A stretch of 64,000 nt of DNA from Streptomyces sp. S.PB5. GTDB lineage: Bacteria; Actinomycetota; Actinomycetes; Streptomycetales; Streptomycetaceae. Both the position numbers and the translations under genes were made by a program. This document shows, in pieces, positions 29,501 to 37,045 of this stretch (positions are counted from its first letter, which is position 1; every line of letters begins with the position of its first letter). Under the pieces are notes generated by a model. The model saw only the letters and a list, made by a program, of their open reading frames with translations, had not been told where the DNA came from and made no database searches. The stretch covers positions 1-64,000 of the forward strand of contig NZ_JAQMWP010000024.1 of the NCBI RefSeq assembly GCF_030403745.1. The letters are read 5' to 3'.

Positions 29501-32500
29501 GCTCCGTCGTGCCGTCCAGGGTCTCGTCGACGTAGGCGAGAACGGGCAGGTCCGCACGGAGCGCCCGTTCCTCGGTCGTCAGCGCGAACAGGAAGGCGCC
29601 CTCGGCCAGTTCCTTCTCCCGCTCCGGCAGCAGGTCACCGATGAGGGAACGGTACTCCGGGAGGCTGTTGCCGTTGATACCGCCGGCCAAGGCGAAGTCC
29701 AGCTCCCCGGTGCGCAGATAACGACTGGCCAGGGTGATCGACGACAGAGCAGAGGCGAAGCCCGAGTCCAACGTCATGTTGGAGCCGTTGAGGTCGAAGT
29801 AGTTCGCGACCCGGGCAGCGATGATGTTGGGCATCTGACCGGGGAAAGAATCCTCGTTGGACTCCGGGATCATCGAACGCACCTGTTCGCGCAGCCGGTC
29901 CAGTACGCGCGGTAACTCGGCGGCCCCGGCGGCCGGTGACGCGGCGAGCGCCTCGCCGACGTCGTCCAGGTAGCACCGGTTCGCGTACAGCATCGCGGCC
30001 CTGGTCGGCCCCATGTGCCCCACGAATACCCCGGTCTTCGGTGCCTGTTCGCTCCAGAAGTGCGGCATCTGATCCCGGAGTTGGTGCGCGCACTCCAGGA
30101 CCATCAGCTGGCACCTGTCCAGGGCGCGGATCGTCTTCGGAGGCAGCCGGACCTTGTTGAACGGCGGCACCGGATAGTCCGTACCGAAGCTCTTTCGCGG
30201 CTGCCTGCCGCCCGCAAGCCAGCTCGTCACGTCCTCACGCCCGTCCAGGCCCGGCACATGGGCCGACCAGCCGACGAGGGCCACTCGGCTGTCGGTGGCA
30301 GGGGCCTTCGTGGTGGGGGCCTTCGTGGTGGCGGTCGCCGCCACCGATGCCTCGGCCGGGGTGCGGCTCTCGGAGACGATGAGGTGGGCGTTCGTACCTC
30401 CGAAGCCGAACCCGGAAACGGCCGCCAGCCGGGGCCGCTCCCCGCTCGCCGGCCAGTCCCTGGGCTCCGAGGTGACCTCCAGCCCCGTGTCGGCCAGCCG
30501 GAAGTCGGCGCGGGGCGTGTCCAGGCGGAACTGGCCGGGGATGGTGTCGTGCTCCAGGCCCTTCAGGCTCTCGATGAGCGAGACGACGCCCGCGGCCCAG
30601 CCGGTGTGGCCCAGCAATGACTTGTTGGAGGTGACGGCCGTCGGAGCGGAGGTGCCGAAGTGCTCCCGCAAAGTGGTGAACTCCTCCAGGTCACCGGCGG
30701 GCGTGCCGGTCGCGTGCGCGTTGATCCACTGCACATCGGCGCTGTCGACCTCACCGCCCTCCAGCGCCCGCTGCACCGCCAGCCCCTGCCCCTGCGCGTT
30801 CGGCGCGTAGATCGCCTTTCCCTTGCCGTCGGAGGACGAGCCGAAGGCCCGCAGCACCCCGAGCACCTGGTCGCCGTCCTGCCGGGCTGTGCGCAGCCGC
30901 TTGAGTACGACCAGGGCGGCGCCGTCCGCGAAGATCACGCCGTCGGCGCTCTCGTCGAGGGCCTGCACGGTGCCGCGCTTCGACAGGCCCTGGAGCTTCG
31001 AGAACAGCACGGTGCCCCGCGGCGCCAGCGCGAAGGCTCCGCCGCACACGGCGATGTCCTGTTTGCCCATCAGCAGGCCCTTGGCCGCGATGTCGATGGC
31101 GTACAGCGACGAGGAGCAGGCGGTGTCGACCATATGGAGTTCGGTGGACGGCGGAAGAACCCCGTCCATGGCCACTTCGCCGACCCGGTGGGGAAGGAAG
31201 CGCGAGGGGGAACGGACGCCACGCCGGTACCGGCCGGAGAGTGTCCGGTCGATGCCCTCTCGGAGCGTGTCCCGCCGCTCGTCGGGGACCTGGAGACCAT
31301 CGACGATGCCGTGCGTCAGCCGGGTCACACTCTCCAGGACGCCCGCCTCCTCCAGGTGCTGGCTGCCGTCCGGGGTGTAGCCGACCACGAAGGAGCACCT
31401 GTCGGTGTCGCGGTGACGGACGCCGTCGAGTGCCTGCACCAGGCTGTGGCGCAGCCACATGGTGGTGAGCTCCTCCTCGCCCGGACCGCCCGGCATACCC
31501 TCCAGGGCTCCTTCTGCGGCGGCGAAGTCCGTGATGAACACGCACTGTTCGGCGTACGCCTTGTCCTCGGCGGCCAGATCGAAGGAGTGGAAGCTGTCGT
31601 GCTGCCAGCGCTCACGGGGGACCTTGACGAAGAGCTCGTCCCCCGTCGTACGCAGCTTCCAGAACTCATCGGGGCTGTTGGCCCCGGCGACGGCCATTCC
31701 CATGCCGACGACGGCGATGGCGTCGTCGCCGAACTCGGCCGGTTCGTGCTGGTCGTGCTGGTCGTGCTGGTCGTGCCGGGCGGGCTGGACCTCGGGCGTC
31801 GCCTCGCCGCCCTCAGCCGGAGGCGAGAGAAGGGCGGCGCCGAGCGTGAGGCCGCCGTCGGCCAGGATGACCTGTCCGGTGATCCACCGGGCGTCGTCGG
31901 AGGCGAGGAAGGAGACGAGCGCGGCGAACTCCTCCGGCCTGCCGAGCCGTCCCCAGGGGGTGGCCCGTGCGATGACGTCCTGCATGTCCCCGGCCTGGGG
32001 GAACTTGTCCGCCACCTCGCTGCTCAGCATGGCGGCGGACGCGGTGTTGACCCGGATCCCCGACGGCGCCAGTTCCACGGCGAGATAACGCGAGGCGGCC
32101 TCCGCCGCGGCCTTCGCCGGAGCGCATGCCGAGTAGTTGGCCATCACCATCTGCGAGCCGCCGAGTGCGGAGACGGTGACGATGGAGCCGCCACCGCCCC
32201 GCGCCATCAGCGGCGCGGCAGCCCGCGAACAGCGCAGTCCGCCCTTGTAGTTGGTCTCGATCGCCTTGTCCAGGTCGGCGTCGGTGACCTCGTCCGGCGG
32301 CAACAGGGCACCGTTCGCGGCGTTGTTGACGAGGATGTCGAGCCTGCCGTGCAGCCGGTCGATCTCCTGGAACATCCGGTCGACCTGTTCCTGCCGGGCC
32401 ACCGAGGCCCGTACGAGGTCGACCCGGGCGCCTTCCGCCACGAGTTCGTCGCGCGTCTGCTTGGCCTGGTCGTGCGAGTGGAAGTAGTTGAGGACGATGT

Positions 32501-32609
32501 CGGCCCCGCGTGCGGCGAGATCCCGCACGATGGCCTTTCCTATCCCCCTGGATCCGCCGGTCACCAGCGCCACCTTGCCGGTGAGGTCCTTCATCGCATG
32601 CATGTCCAC
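26547..32609 (-). CDS. Multidomain iterative synthase: ER(SDR)-KS-KS0-KR-DH (2020 aa)
   Basis: Domains in order. Residues 8-265 are a FabL-like SDR enoyl reductase (TGGSRGIG 17-24, Y159-x6-K166, ITGQVILADGG). About 290-740 is a ketosynthase with a full triad: Cys498 in DTACSSS, His632 in NAHATGT and His668 in LLGHTGW. About 770-1080 is a second KS-like domain, truncated, with the Cys position occupied by Phe951 (LDSGFASAL), hence a chain-length-factor or docking type. A Gly/Ala/Ser linker follows (about 1110-1133). About 1150-1650 is a KR with structural half, AGGTRG and an YAAAN active site. About 1690-2000 is a double-hotdog DH with intact HTVRGEPTLP. KS-KS0 pairs and this KR/DH style are known from PUFA synthases; the fused FabL-like reductase and the absence of ACP in this chain are unusual. 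It follows the AT-ACP gene after 3 bp. Confidence 0.87.
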   Translation of the reverse strand: MDMHAMKDLTGKVALVTGGSRGIGKAIVRDLAARGADIVLNYFHSHDQAKQTRDELVAEGARVDLVRASVARQEQVDRMFQEIDRLHGRLDILVNNAANGALLPPDEVTDADLDKAIETNYKGGLRCSRAAAPLMARGGGGSIVTVSALGGSQMVMANYSACAPAKAAAEAASRYLAVELAPSGIRVNTASAAMLSSEVADKFPQAGDMQDVIARATPWGRLGRPEEFAALVSFLASDDARWITGQVILADGGLTLGAALLSPPAEGGEATPEVQPARHDQHDQHDQHEPAEFGDDAIAVVGMGMAVAGANSPDEFWKLRTTGDELFVKVPRERWQHDSFHSFDLAAEDKAYAEQCVFITDFAAAEGALEGMPGGPGEEELTTMWLRHSLVQALDGVRHRDTDRCSFVVGYTPDGSQHLEEAGVLESVTRLTHGIVDGLQVPDERRDTLREGIDRTLSGRYRRGVRSPSRFLPHRVGEVAMDGVLPPSTELHMVDTACSSSLYAIDIAAKGLLMGKQDIAVCGGAFALAPRGTVLFSKLQGLSKRGTVQALDESADGVIFADGAALVVLKRLRTARQDGDQVLGVLRAFGSSSDGKGKAIYAPNAQGQGLAVQRALEGGEVDSADVQWINAHATGTPAGDLEEFTTLREHFGTSAPTAVTSNKSLLGHTGWAAGVVSLIESLKGLEHDTIPGQFRLDTPRADFRLADTGLEVTSEPRDWPASGERPRLAAVSGFGFGGTNAHLIVSESRTPAEASVAATATTKAPTTKAPATDSRVALVGWSAHVPGLDGREDVTSWLAGGRQPRKSFGTDYPVPPFNKVRLPPKTIRALDRCQLMVLECAHQLRDQMPHFWSEQAPKTGVFVGHMGPTRAAMLYANRCYLDDVGEALAASPAAGAAELPRVLDRLREQVRSMIPESNEDSFPGQMPNIIAARVANYFDLNGSNMTLDSGFASALSSITLASRYLRTGELDFALAGGINGNSLPEYRSLIGDLLPEREKELAEGAFLFALTTEERALRADLPVLAYVDETLDGTTEPEPETVLCGANAPENARYLGAAGGLAVLRALHGPAGRATVTGAGNSNAAGAGLRLTIPGVMDDASVRNGPEQSGRAGGAGSAGSTGAAGSAGSAGSTGGAKAAEATGTLRESFRSTDHTEAGEPLRVRRRTPVLEAAPAHPVREPAPFLPDGAVVVTDAPALLARVAGPDSTLTVLSTTPFDVSRPGWHHLPRVTPETVREVLSGVGRPLTQLRVLSDLSRAMPPDQAYVPGTTSSLLTLNDAAYLAVQCAYDDLALPGSALTMLLLGAVSDGTPHPFSGLFTGLLKSAGLELSAGGSLAFLTSGGDVEAAVRSVEEESRADRNFPVVAEIGGVRSTWRLRDEPVTLDEATPAALDRDSVVVVAGGTRGITAEVVKSLAREFGSHIHVLGSNALDAYPPSVFAGTDEEFAAGRAAYISAELAKREGRNVASITKEFDRMLNARESRRNLRQMAAHSGAERVTYRTCDMRDGAEVEKALGQVLREQGRIDLLINAAGLQRSALIRDKDFAEFTSIRDLKVQSYLNLKHALRDAPPRLWCNFGSLLGYFGQLGEADYAAANDFLGSASTHAAATSDHSEVTIGWTLWSSVGMGAGELTTAYYERAGSYSSMPVPEGVHHFVQELHAPVRRPSVVHLGDAEEATVEKFYPGYLTRDTAGSRAGRTDRAEGPDGFFLRRVVYSDGRSAEFECPFDLRTDAYLDHHTVRGEPTLPGTFVTELAAEAARHLVPGRHVVAFEDLRFEHFLRVYRDVPAPKRIKAEIVEDEGDLTVVQVQVCEDVVAPSGVVLVKDRLHFAARVLLADTFADAPRWDPWDSADDTPVPDPYHQPGSPVRLSGPFVSTTGTGIHPRGKRGRYDLSLPSGDPVWQRFTVPCVLLDGLARVGVLDLVDGRLVPVAAPLSIRRIDLYEEANDHTLSTGGSRIDLYATPPGFGLSADRVENRFVAARPDGRMVLQMKDLRAALIGYVDARTGEAVPAGDRAVLAQGA

Positions 32610-32612
32610 GGG

Positions 32613-34118
32613 TCAGCCCACCGGCTCGGGATCGGGAAGTCGTTCCAGCTCCGCGATCACGAAGCCGGCGATGGCGTCCAGCGTGTTGTAGGGCGCCAGA
32701 CGGAAGTCGTCCTCGCGCGGCGGCAGTCCGTAGCGCTTGGAGACCCGGGAGAGCAGCTCGACCTGCTTGACCGAGTCGACGCCGAGTTCGGCCTCCAGCT
32801 GCACTCCGGCCTCGAAGACCTCTTCCGGGTATTCCAGCGCCTGCGCGTAGAGGGTCCGCAGCTCGGCGAAGACCTCGTCCCGGTCCAGGGCCGCGTTCGG
32901 GGCCGCGCCGGTGGCTCCGGCCTCCTGCGGCGAGGTGTCCTGGTCCGGTGTCACGGCGCTCCGGGCACGCTCCTGCTCCCCGAAGACCTCCACATCCGTC
33001 CGTATCCGCTCCCGTACCTCGTGGCCGTGCGCCTTCCAGTACTCCTCGAAGAGGTGCGAGGGGACGGTCGGGGCCAGGAGCTCGGCGAGTCCGGGACCGG
33101 AAGGGCCGTCCGCGTCGGCCAGTCCCGCGTCGCGCAGCTCCCTGAGCGTCACGTCCAGCGCGAGCCGGTCGCCGTCGTCGAGCGCGAGTGTGGCCAGGGA
33201 GCGCACGTCCGAGCCCTGCGTCAGACGGGTCACCAGCTTGGACAGCGCGGGGCGTCCGCCCGCCTCCACGAACGTGGAAACACCCTCCCCGTGCAGACGA
33301 CGCACCGCTGCGGCGAAGCGGACCGGCTGGACGAAGTGGTCCGCGAGGCGGCCGGCGAGCGCTTCGTCGGGCTCGTAGTAGCGCTGGAGGATCGGTGAGT
33401 ACACCGGCCGCTGGAGGGGGTGCTGGTCCAGCGTGCTGACGTACGCCTCGAATTCGGGGGCCGCGGGGGCCAGGGCCGGGGTGTGGAAGGGGAAGGGCGC
33501 GTCGATCCCGATCGCGGCGATGTTCAGCTGCGCCGCGATCGCCGTCACCTGGTCCAGCACACCGTCCGGTCCGCTGACCACGGTCTGTTCGTCGTGGTTC
33601 TCCGTGGCGACCGCCAGCAGCGGGTCGTCCAGCAGCCCCAGGAGCATCCGTACGCGGTCGGCCCCGGCCGACAGGGCCACCATGCGTCCGTCGATCCCGT
33701 CGTGGCGCTCGATGACCGCCACGCGCTGCGCGACGATGCGTACACCGTCCCCGGCCGAGAAGGCCCCGGCGGCCACGAGGGCGGTGATCTCACCGAGGCT
33801 GTGTCCCGCGAGCACATCCGGTCGTACGCCCTGATCGGTCAGGATTTCGTACGCGGCCAGGCCGGCTCCGTAGATGGCTACCTGGGACACCCAGGAGTCG
33901 TCGGCGAGCAGCCCTCGCAGGTCGGTATGGTCCGGGCCGAACAGGACATCGGATATTCGTCGCGAGAACAGGGCGTCGGTCTCGGCGTCGAGACGTTCGA
34001 ACACCCTCTGGACCTGCGGGTACTTCTGTTTCGCCAACCGCAGGGCCGCGCCGTCGAAGCCGCCCTGGCCGGGGAGGACGAACGCGGTGCTGGGACCGGT
34101 GGAGGTGTTTTCGGGCAT
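32613..34118 (-). CDS. Acyltransferase-acyl carrier protein didomain (501 aa)
   Basis: The protein loads extender units and carries the growing chain. The AT (about 10-330) has GHSLGE (105-110, nucleophile Ser107), with FPFH at 209-212 at the position of the HAFH/YASH selectivity motif, which suggests malonyl-CoA. After a flexible linker (about 350-415) a single ACP begins, with phosphopantetheine attachment Ser449 in LGVDSVKQVELL; this motif is close to PUFA-synthase ACPs. There is only one ACP, not the tandem array of PUFA synthases, and the main synthase chain has none, so this ACP must serve all domains. The stop is 3 bp from the start of the synthase gene, so stoichiometric co-translation is likely. 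No phosphopantetheinyl transferase gene is in the window. Confidence 0.9.
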   Translation of the reverse strand: MPENTSTGPSTAFVLPGQGGFDGAALRLAKQKYPQVQRVFERLDAETDALFSRRISDVLFGPDHTDLRGLLADDSWVSQVAIYGAGLAAYEILTDQGVRPDVLAGHSLGEITALVAAGAFSAGDGVRIVAQRVAVIERHDGIDGRMVALSAGADRVRMLLGLLDDPLLAVATENHDEQTVVSGPDGVLDQVTAIAAQLNIAAIGIDAPFPFHTPALAPAAPEFEAYVSTLDQHPLQRPVYSPILQRYYEPDEALAGRLADHFVQPVRFAAAVRRLHGEGVSTFVEAGGRPALSKLVTRLTQGSDVRSLATLALDDGDRLALDVTLRELRDAGLADADGPSGPGLAELLAPTVPSHLFEEYWKAHGHEVRERIRTDVEVFGEQERARSAVTPDQDTSPQEAGATGAAPNAALDRDEVFAELRTLYAQALEYPEEVFEAGVQLEAELGVDSVKQVELLSRVSKRYGLPPREDDFRLAPYNTLDAIAGFVIAELERLPDPEPVG

Positions 34119-34162
34119 GTTTGATCCATCCCTTGGAACGTTGTTGAAAGTGGCGCGGGCCG

Positions 34163-35557
34163 TTAGAGCGACGGAGGCGCCGTCAGCCGTGGGGGGCTTG
34201 CCAGCAGGTACTGCCCCATGGAACCCAGGTTTCTGGCGATCAGCCGGTCGCCGGCCCGGGAGGCCGGTGCGAAGTGCCGTGGTGCTCCGCGCACCAGCCA
34301 GCGCACCATCCGCAGTTTCCAGCTCGTGCCCGGACCGGACTCCACGTGGTCCAGCAGGGCGTGCATGTTGGCGGCGGAGTAGAACTGTGCGGGATCCACG
34401 ATCGTGGCGAAGACCCCGACCATGTCCCGGCCGTGTGTGGCGCTTCGGCTCATCGCCCTGATGAATTCGACCTCCTCACGGCTGTGGTTCGCGATGGTCG
34501 CGTGGTCGCAGGTGTACTGGTAGTGGCCCCTGACCAGGTCGTCCCTTCGGCGGCCGTACCGGGCGAGCGCCGTCGGCAGTCCGGCACCGCCCGACCGCGA
34601 CAGGCCCGCGTCGACGGCTTCCACGAGAAGCTCGGCGCTCCTGAGGCCGTCGGTGATGCCCGCGGCCGTGATCGGATCCCGGGTGTACCCGGCGTCTCCG
34701 ACCAGCGCCCAGCCGGGGCCGTGTGAGCGGCGCAGAAAGTTCGGCACCGCGCCCGTCATCCACCGGCCCGCGCGCTCGGTCGCGCGCAACGACGCGGCCC
34801 ACTCGGGGTCCACCGCCTCGAAGGCGTCGATGACGGTGCGGTCGCGCTCCGCGTCGCCGTTCGCCTTGAAGTCCCGCACCGGCAGCGCGACGCCCACGAT
34901 GGTCAGACCGTCGTGGGTGGGCCAGGTGAAGGTGTGCTTGTGGGCGTGCCGGTGGGTGCGCACCCGGCCGTCGTGCGGCAGCCCCTCCCAGTAGGCCCAG
35001 TGGCTCTTGTTGAGGACAGGCCGGGTGGCGTACTTCTCGGCACCCGTCAGGCGGGCGACGGTGGAGTTGGAGCCGTCGGCGCCCACCACGAGACGGGCGT
35101 GCTCGGTCATGGGGGCGCCGCCGTCGTCCGACCGTCCGCGTACGCCGGTCACGGTGCCCGCTTCGTCCGTGCACAGCGCCTGGACCGAGAAGCCCTCACG
35201 GAATTCGGCGCCGGCCTCGATCGCGGCCTCCAGCAGGATCCGGTCCAGCGTGGCCCGGTCCGGGGAGTACGCCTCGTCGACCTCGTCCACGGCCGGCAGC
35301 GGGGCCGTCAAGTGGGCCCGGCCGCTTTGCAGACCGTACTCGCGGATCGGCGGACAGCCGGTTGCGGTCAGCCGTTCCAGCAGTCCCCAGCGCTTCAGCC
35401 TGAGGATACCGGGCGGATGCACCAGGTTGGTCGCCGCGGCCTTCCCTCCCGGGAAGACGGCACGGTCGAGGAGGAGGACCTTGTATCCCGCCCTCGACAG
35501 GAGCATGGCCGTGGCAGCACCGCTGATCCGTGCACCCACCACGATGACGTCATACAT
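34163..35557 (-). CDS. FAD-dependent monooxygenase (464 aa)
   Basis: A flavoprotein with an N-terminal dinucleotide fold (DVIVVGARISGAATAMLLSR), the middle motif LVVGADGSNS and the FAD-ribityl motif GWALVGDAGYTRDP. It belongs to the group A monooxygenase / geranylgeranyl-reductase-like superfamily. The halogenase signature GWxWxIP is absent, so halogenation is unlikely; hydroxylation or epoxidation of the product is the better guess. The ATG at 35557 overlaps the end of the MFS gene by 8 bases, so the two are coupled. It is part of the synthase operon. Confidence 0.85.
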   Translation of the reverse strand: MYDVIVVGARISGAATAMLLSRAGYKVLLLDRAVFPGGKAAATNLVHPPGILRLKRWGLLERLTATGCPPIREYGLQSGRAHLTAPLPAVDEVDEAYSPDRATLDRILLEAAIEAGAEFREGFSVQALCTDEAGTVTGVRGRSDDGGAPMTEHARLVVGADGSNSTVARLTGAEKYATRPVLNKSHWAYWEGLPHDGRVRTHRHAHKHTFTWPTHDGLTIVGVALPVRDFKANGDAERDRTVIDAFEAVDPEWAASLRATERAGRWMTGAVPNFLRRSHGPGWALVGDAGYTRDPITAAGITDGLRSAELLVEAVDAGLSRSGGAGLPTALARYGRRRDDLVRGHYQYTCDHATIANHSREEVEFIRAMSRSATHGRDMVGVFATIVDPAQFYSAANMHALLDHVESGPGTSWKLRMVRWLVRGAPRHFAPASRAGDRLIARNLGSMGQYLLASPPRLTAPPSL

Positions 35558-36995
35558 GTCCGGCCCCCGCGTACTCGCGGTCCGCGCGTCCGCGAACCGC
35601 GTCCCTCGCCCTCTTCTCCTGGGAACGGCGCGGTGCACCGAGCATCGTCAGGAAGCCGAGCGCCGCGAATCCGGCACCGACCCAGGCTGCGGGGACCAGG
35701 CCGTCGACGAACCGCTGAGGGGTGCCGTAACCGCCGTACGAGGTGAACACCGAGGTCAGCACCGCGACGCCCAGGACGCCGCCGAGCTCGCGGAAGGTGT
35801 TGTTGGCGCCGGAGGCGACACCCTGTTCGCGCGGCCTGACGACGTTCATCGCCATCTCGGCGGTGGGCGCGAAGAACAGCCCCAGGCCGATACCGCCCAG
35901 CACCAGACCGGGCACCTGGTCCGCGTACGCGGTGTCGACAGCGGATACCGAGGCGAGCCAGCCCAGCGCGACTGCTTCGGCCAGCAGCCCGAGGGCCACC
36001 ACGAGCCGGTTGCCGATCCAGGCCGTCAGGAAGGACGCGAGGGGAGCGACCACCACAGGCATCGCCGTCCACGCGAGCATCCGCACCCCCGCCTCCAGGG
36101 GCGAGAAACCCTGGATGTTCTGCATGAACTGGGTGAGCAGGAAGACCAGACCGAACATGGCTGCGAACATCAGCATGCTCGTGACGTTGACGGCGCTGAA
36201 CGAGCGGTTGCGGAAAAGCCGCATCGGGAGCATCGGGGACGGGGTGCGCATCTCCCACAGGACGAAGGCGACGAGCAGCACCGCCCCGGCTATCAGGGAG
36301 CCGAGCACCTTGTCGCTGGTCCAGCCGTCGTTCGTGGTGCTCACCAGGGCAAAGACCACGCCGAGCATGCCGAGGCTCACCAGTACGGTGCCGGTCAGGT
36401 CGAGTCGCGCGCCGGGGTGTTTGCTCTCGGCCAGCTGCCACAGGCCCAGCAGCACGACGACGATGCCGATCGGCACGTTGATCCAGAAGATCCACTCCCA
36501 GGAGATCTTCTCTACGACGGCCCCGCCGACCAGCGGGCCGAGCGCGACCGCCAGACCGCTCAGCGCCCCCCAGACGCCGAGGGCGATGCCTCGCCGGCGC
36601 TCGGACACCGCCTCGGTCAGCAGCGTCAGGGTCAGCGGCATGACGATGGCCGCCCCGAAGCCCTGCACGGCCCGGGCGGCGATCAGCTCTCCCGGCGAAC
36701 CGGCGAGCGCGCACGCCGCCGACGCGGCGGTGAACACCGCGAGCCCGGCCAGGAACATCCGCCGGCGTCCGAAGCGGTCACCGGCCGCCGCGCCGAACAT
36801 CAGGAAGACCGCGAAGGCCAGCGTGTAGGAGTTCACCGTCCATTCCAGGTCCTGCAGATCCGTACCCAGGGACTCCTGGATGGCGGGCAGCGCGGTGATC
36901 ACGACGAGGTTGTCCAACGCGGCCATGAACACCGCGAGTCCACTCACCACCAGGGTCCATAAGGCGTTTCCACGGGAAGGGGACCGACCGAACAT
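35550..36995 (-). CDS. MFS drug-efflux transporter, DHA2/EmrB type (481 aa)
   Basis: An integral membrane proton-driven exporter of the 14-helix DHA2 group: MAALDNLVVITALPAIQ in helix 1, GDRFGRRR in the first loop, and the RAVQGFGAAIVMPL motif C-like region. It probably exports the cluster product and gives self-protection. The ATG at 36995 follows AAAGGATC. Codon 12 is TTA (36960-36962), the only TTA I found in the leftward genes between 20.5 and 40 kb. Export, and perhaps downstream translation through coupling, would therefore need bldA tRNA. Confidence 0.9.
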   Translation of the reverse strand: MFGRSPSRGNALWTLVVSGLAVFMAALDNLVVITALPAIQESLGTDLQDLEWTVNSYTLAFAVFLMFGAAAGDRFGRRRMFLAGLAVFTAASAACALAGSPGELIAARAVQGFGAAIVMPLTLTLLTEAVSERRRGIALGVWGALSGLAVALGPLVGGAVVEKISWEWIFWINVPIGIVVVLLGLWQLAESKHPGARLDLTGTVLVSLGMLGVVFALVSTTNDGWTSDKVLGSLIAGAVLLVAFVLWEMRTPSPMLPMRLFRNRSFSAVNVTSMLMFAAMFGLVFLLTQFMQNIQGFSPLEAGVRMLAWTAMPVVVAPLASFLTAWIGNRLVVALGLLAEAVALGWLASVSAVDTAYADQVPGLVLGGIGLGLFFAPTAEMAMNVVRPREQGVASGANNTFRELGGVLGVAVLTSVFTSYGGYGTPQRFVDGLVPAAWVGAGFAALGFLTMLGAPRRSQEKRARDAVRGRADREYAGAGHV

Positions 36996-37045
36996 AGAAG
37001 ATCCTTTGTCGGGCTTACGGCGGGCATGCGCGCGGAGTGGTCCGG

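Noticed and set aside
24581..33398. Long open frames on the + strand opposite the synthase genes
   Set aside because: They are typical high-GC shadows (Arg/Gly/Pro/His-rich, no domains), whereas the - strand carries complete domains in order.
34163..35557. Flavin-dependent halogenase
   Set aside because: The FAD folds match, but the halogenase GWxWxIP motif is absent; monooxygenase is the safer call.
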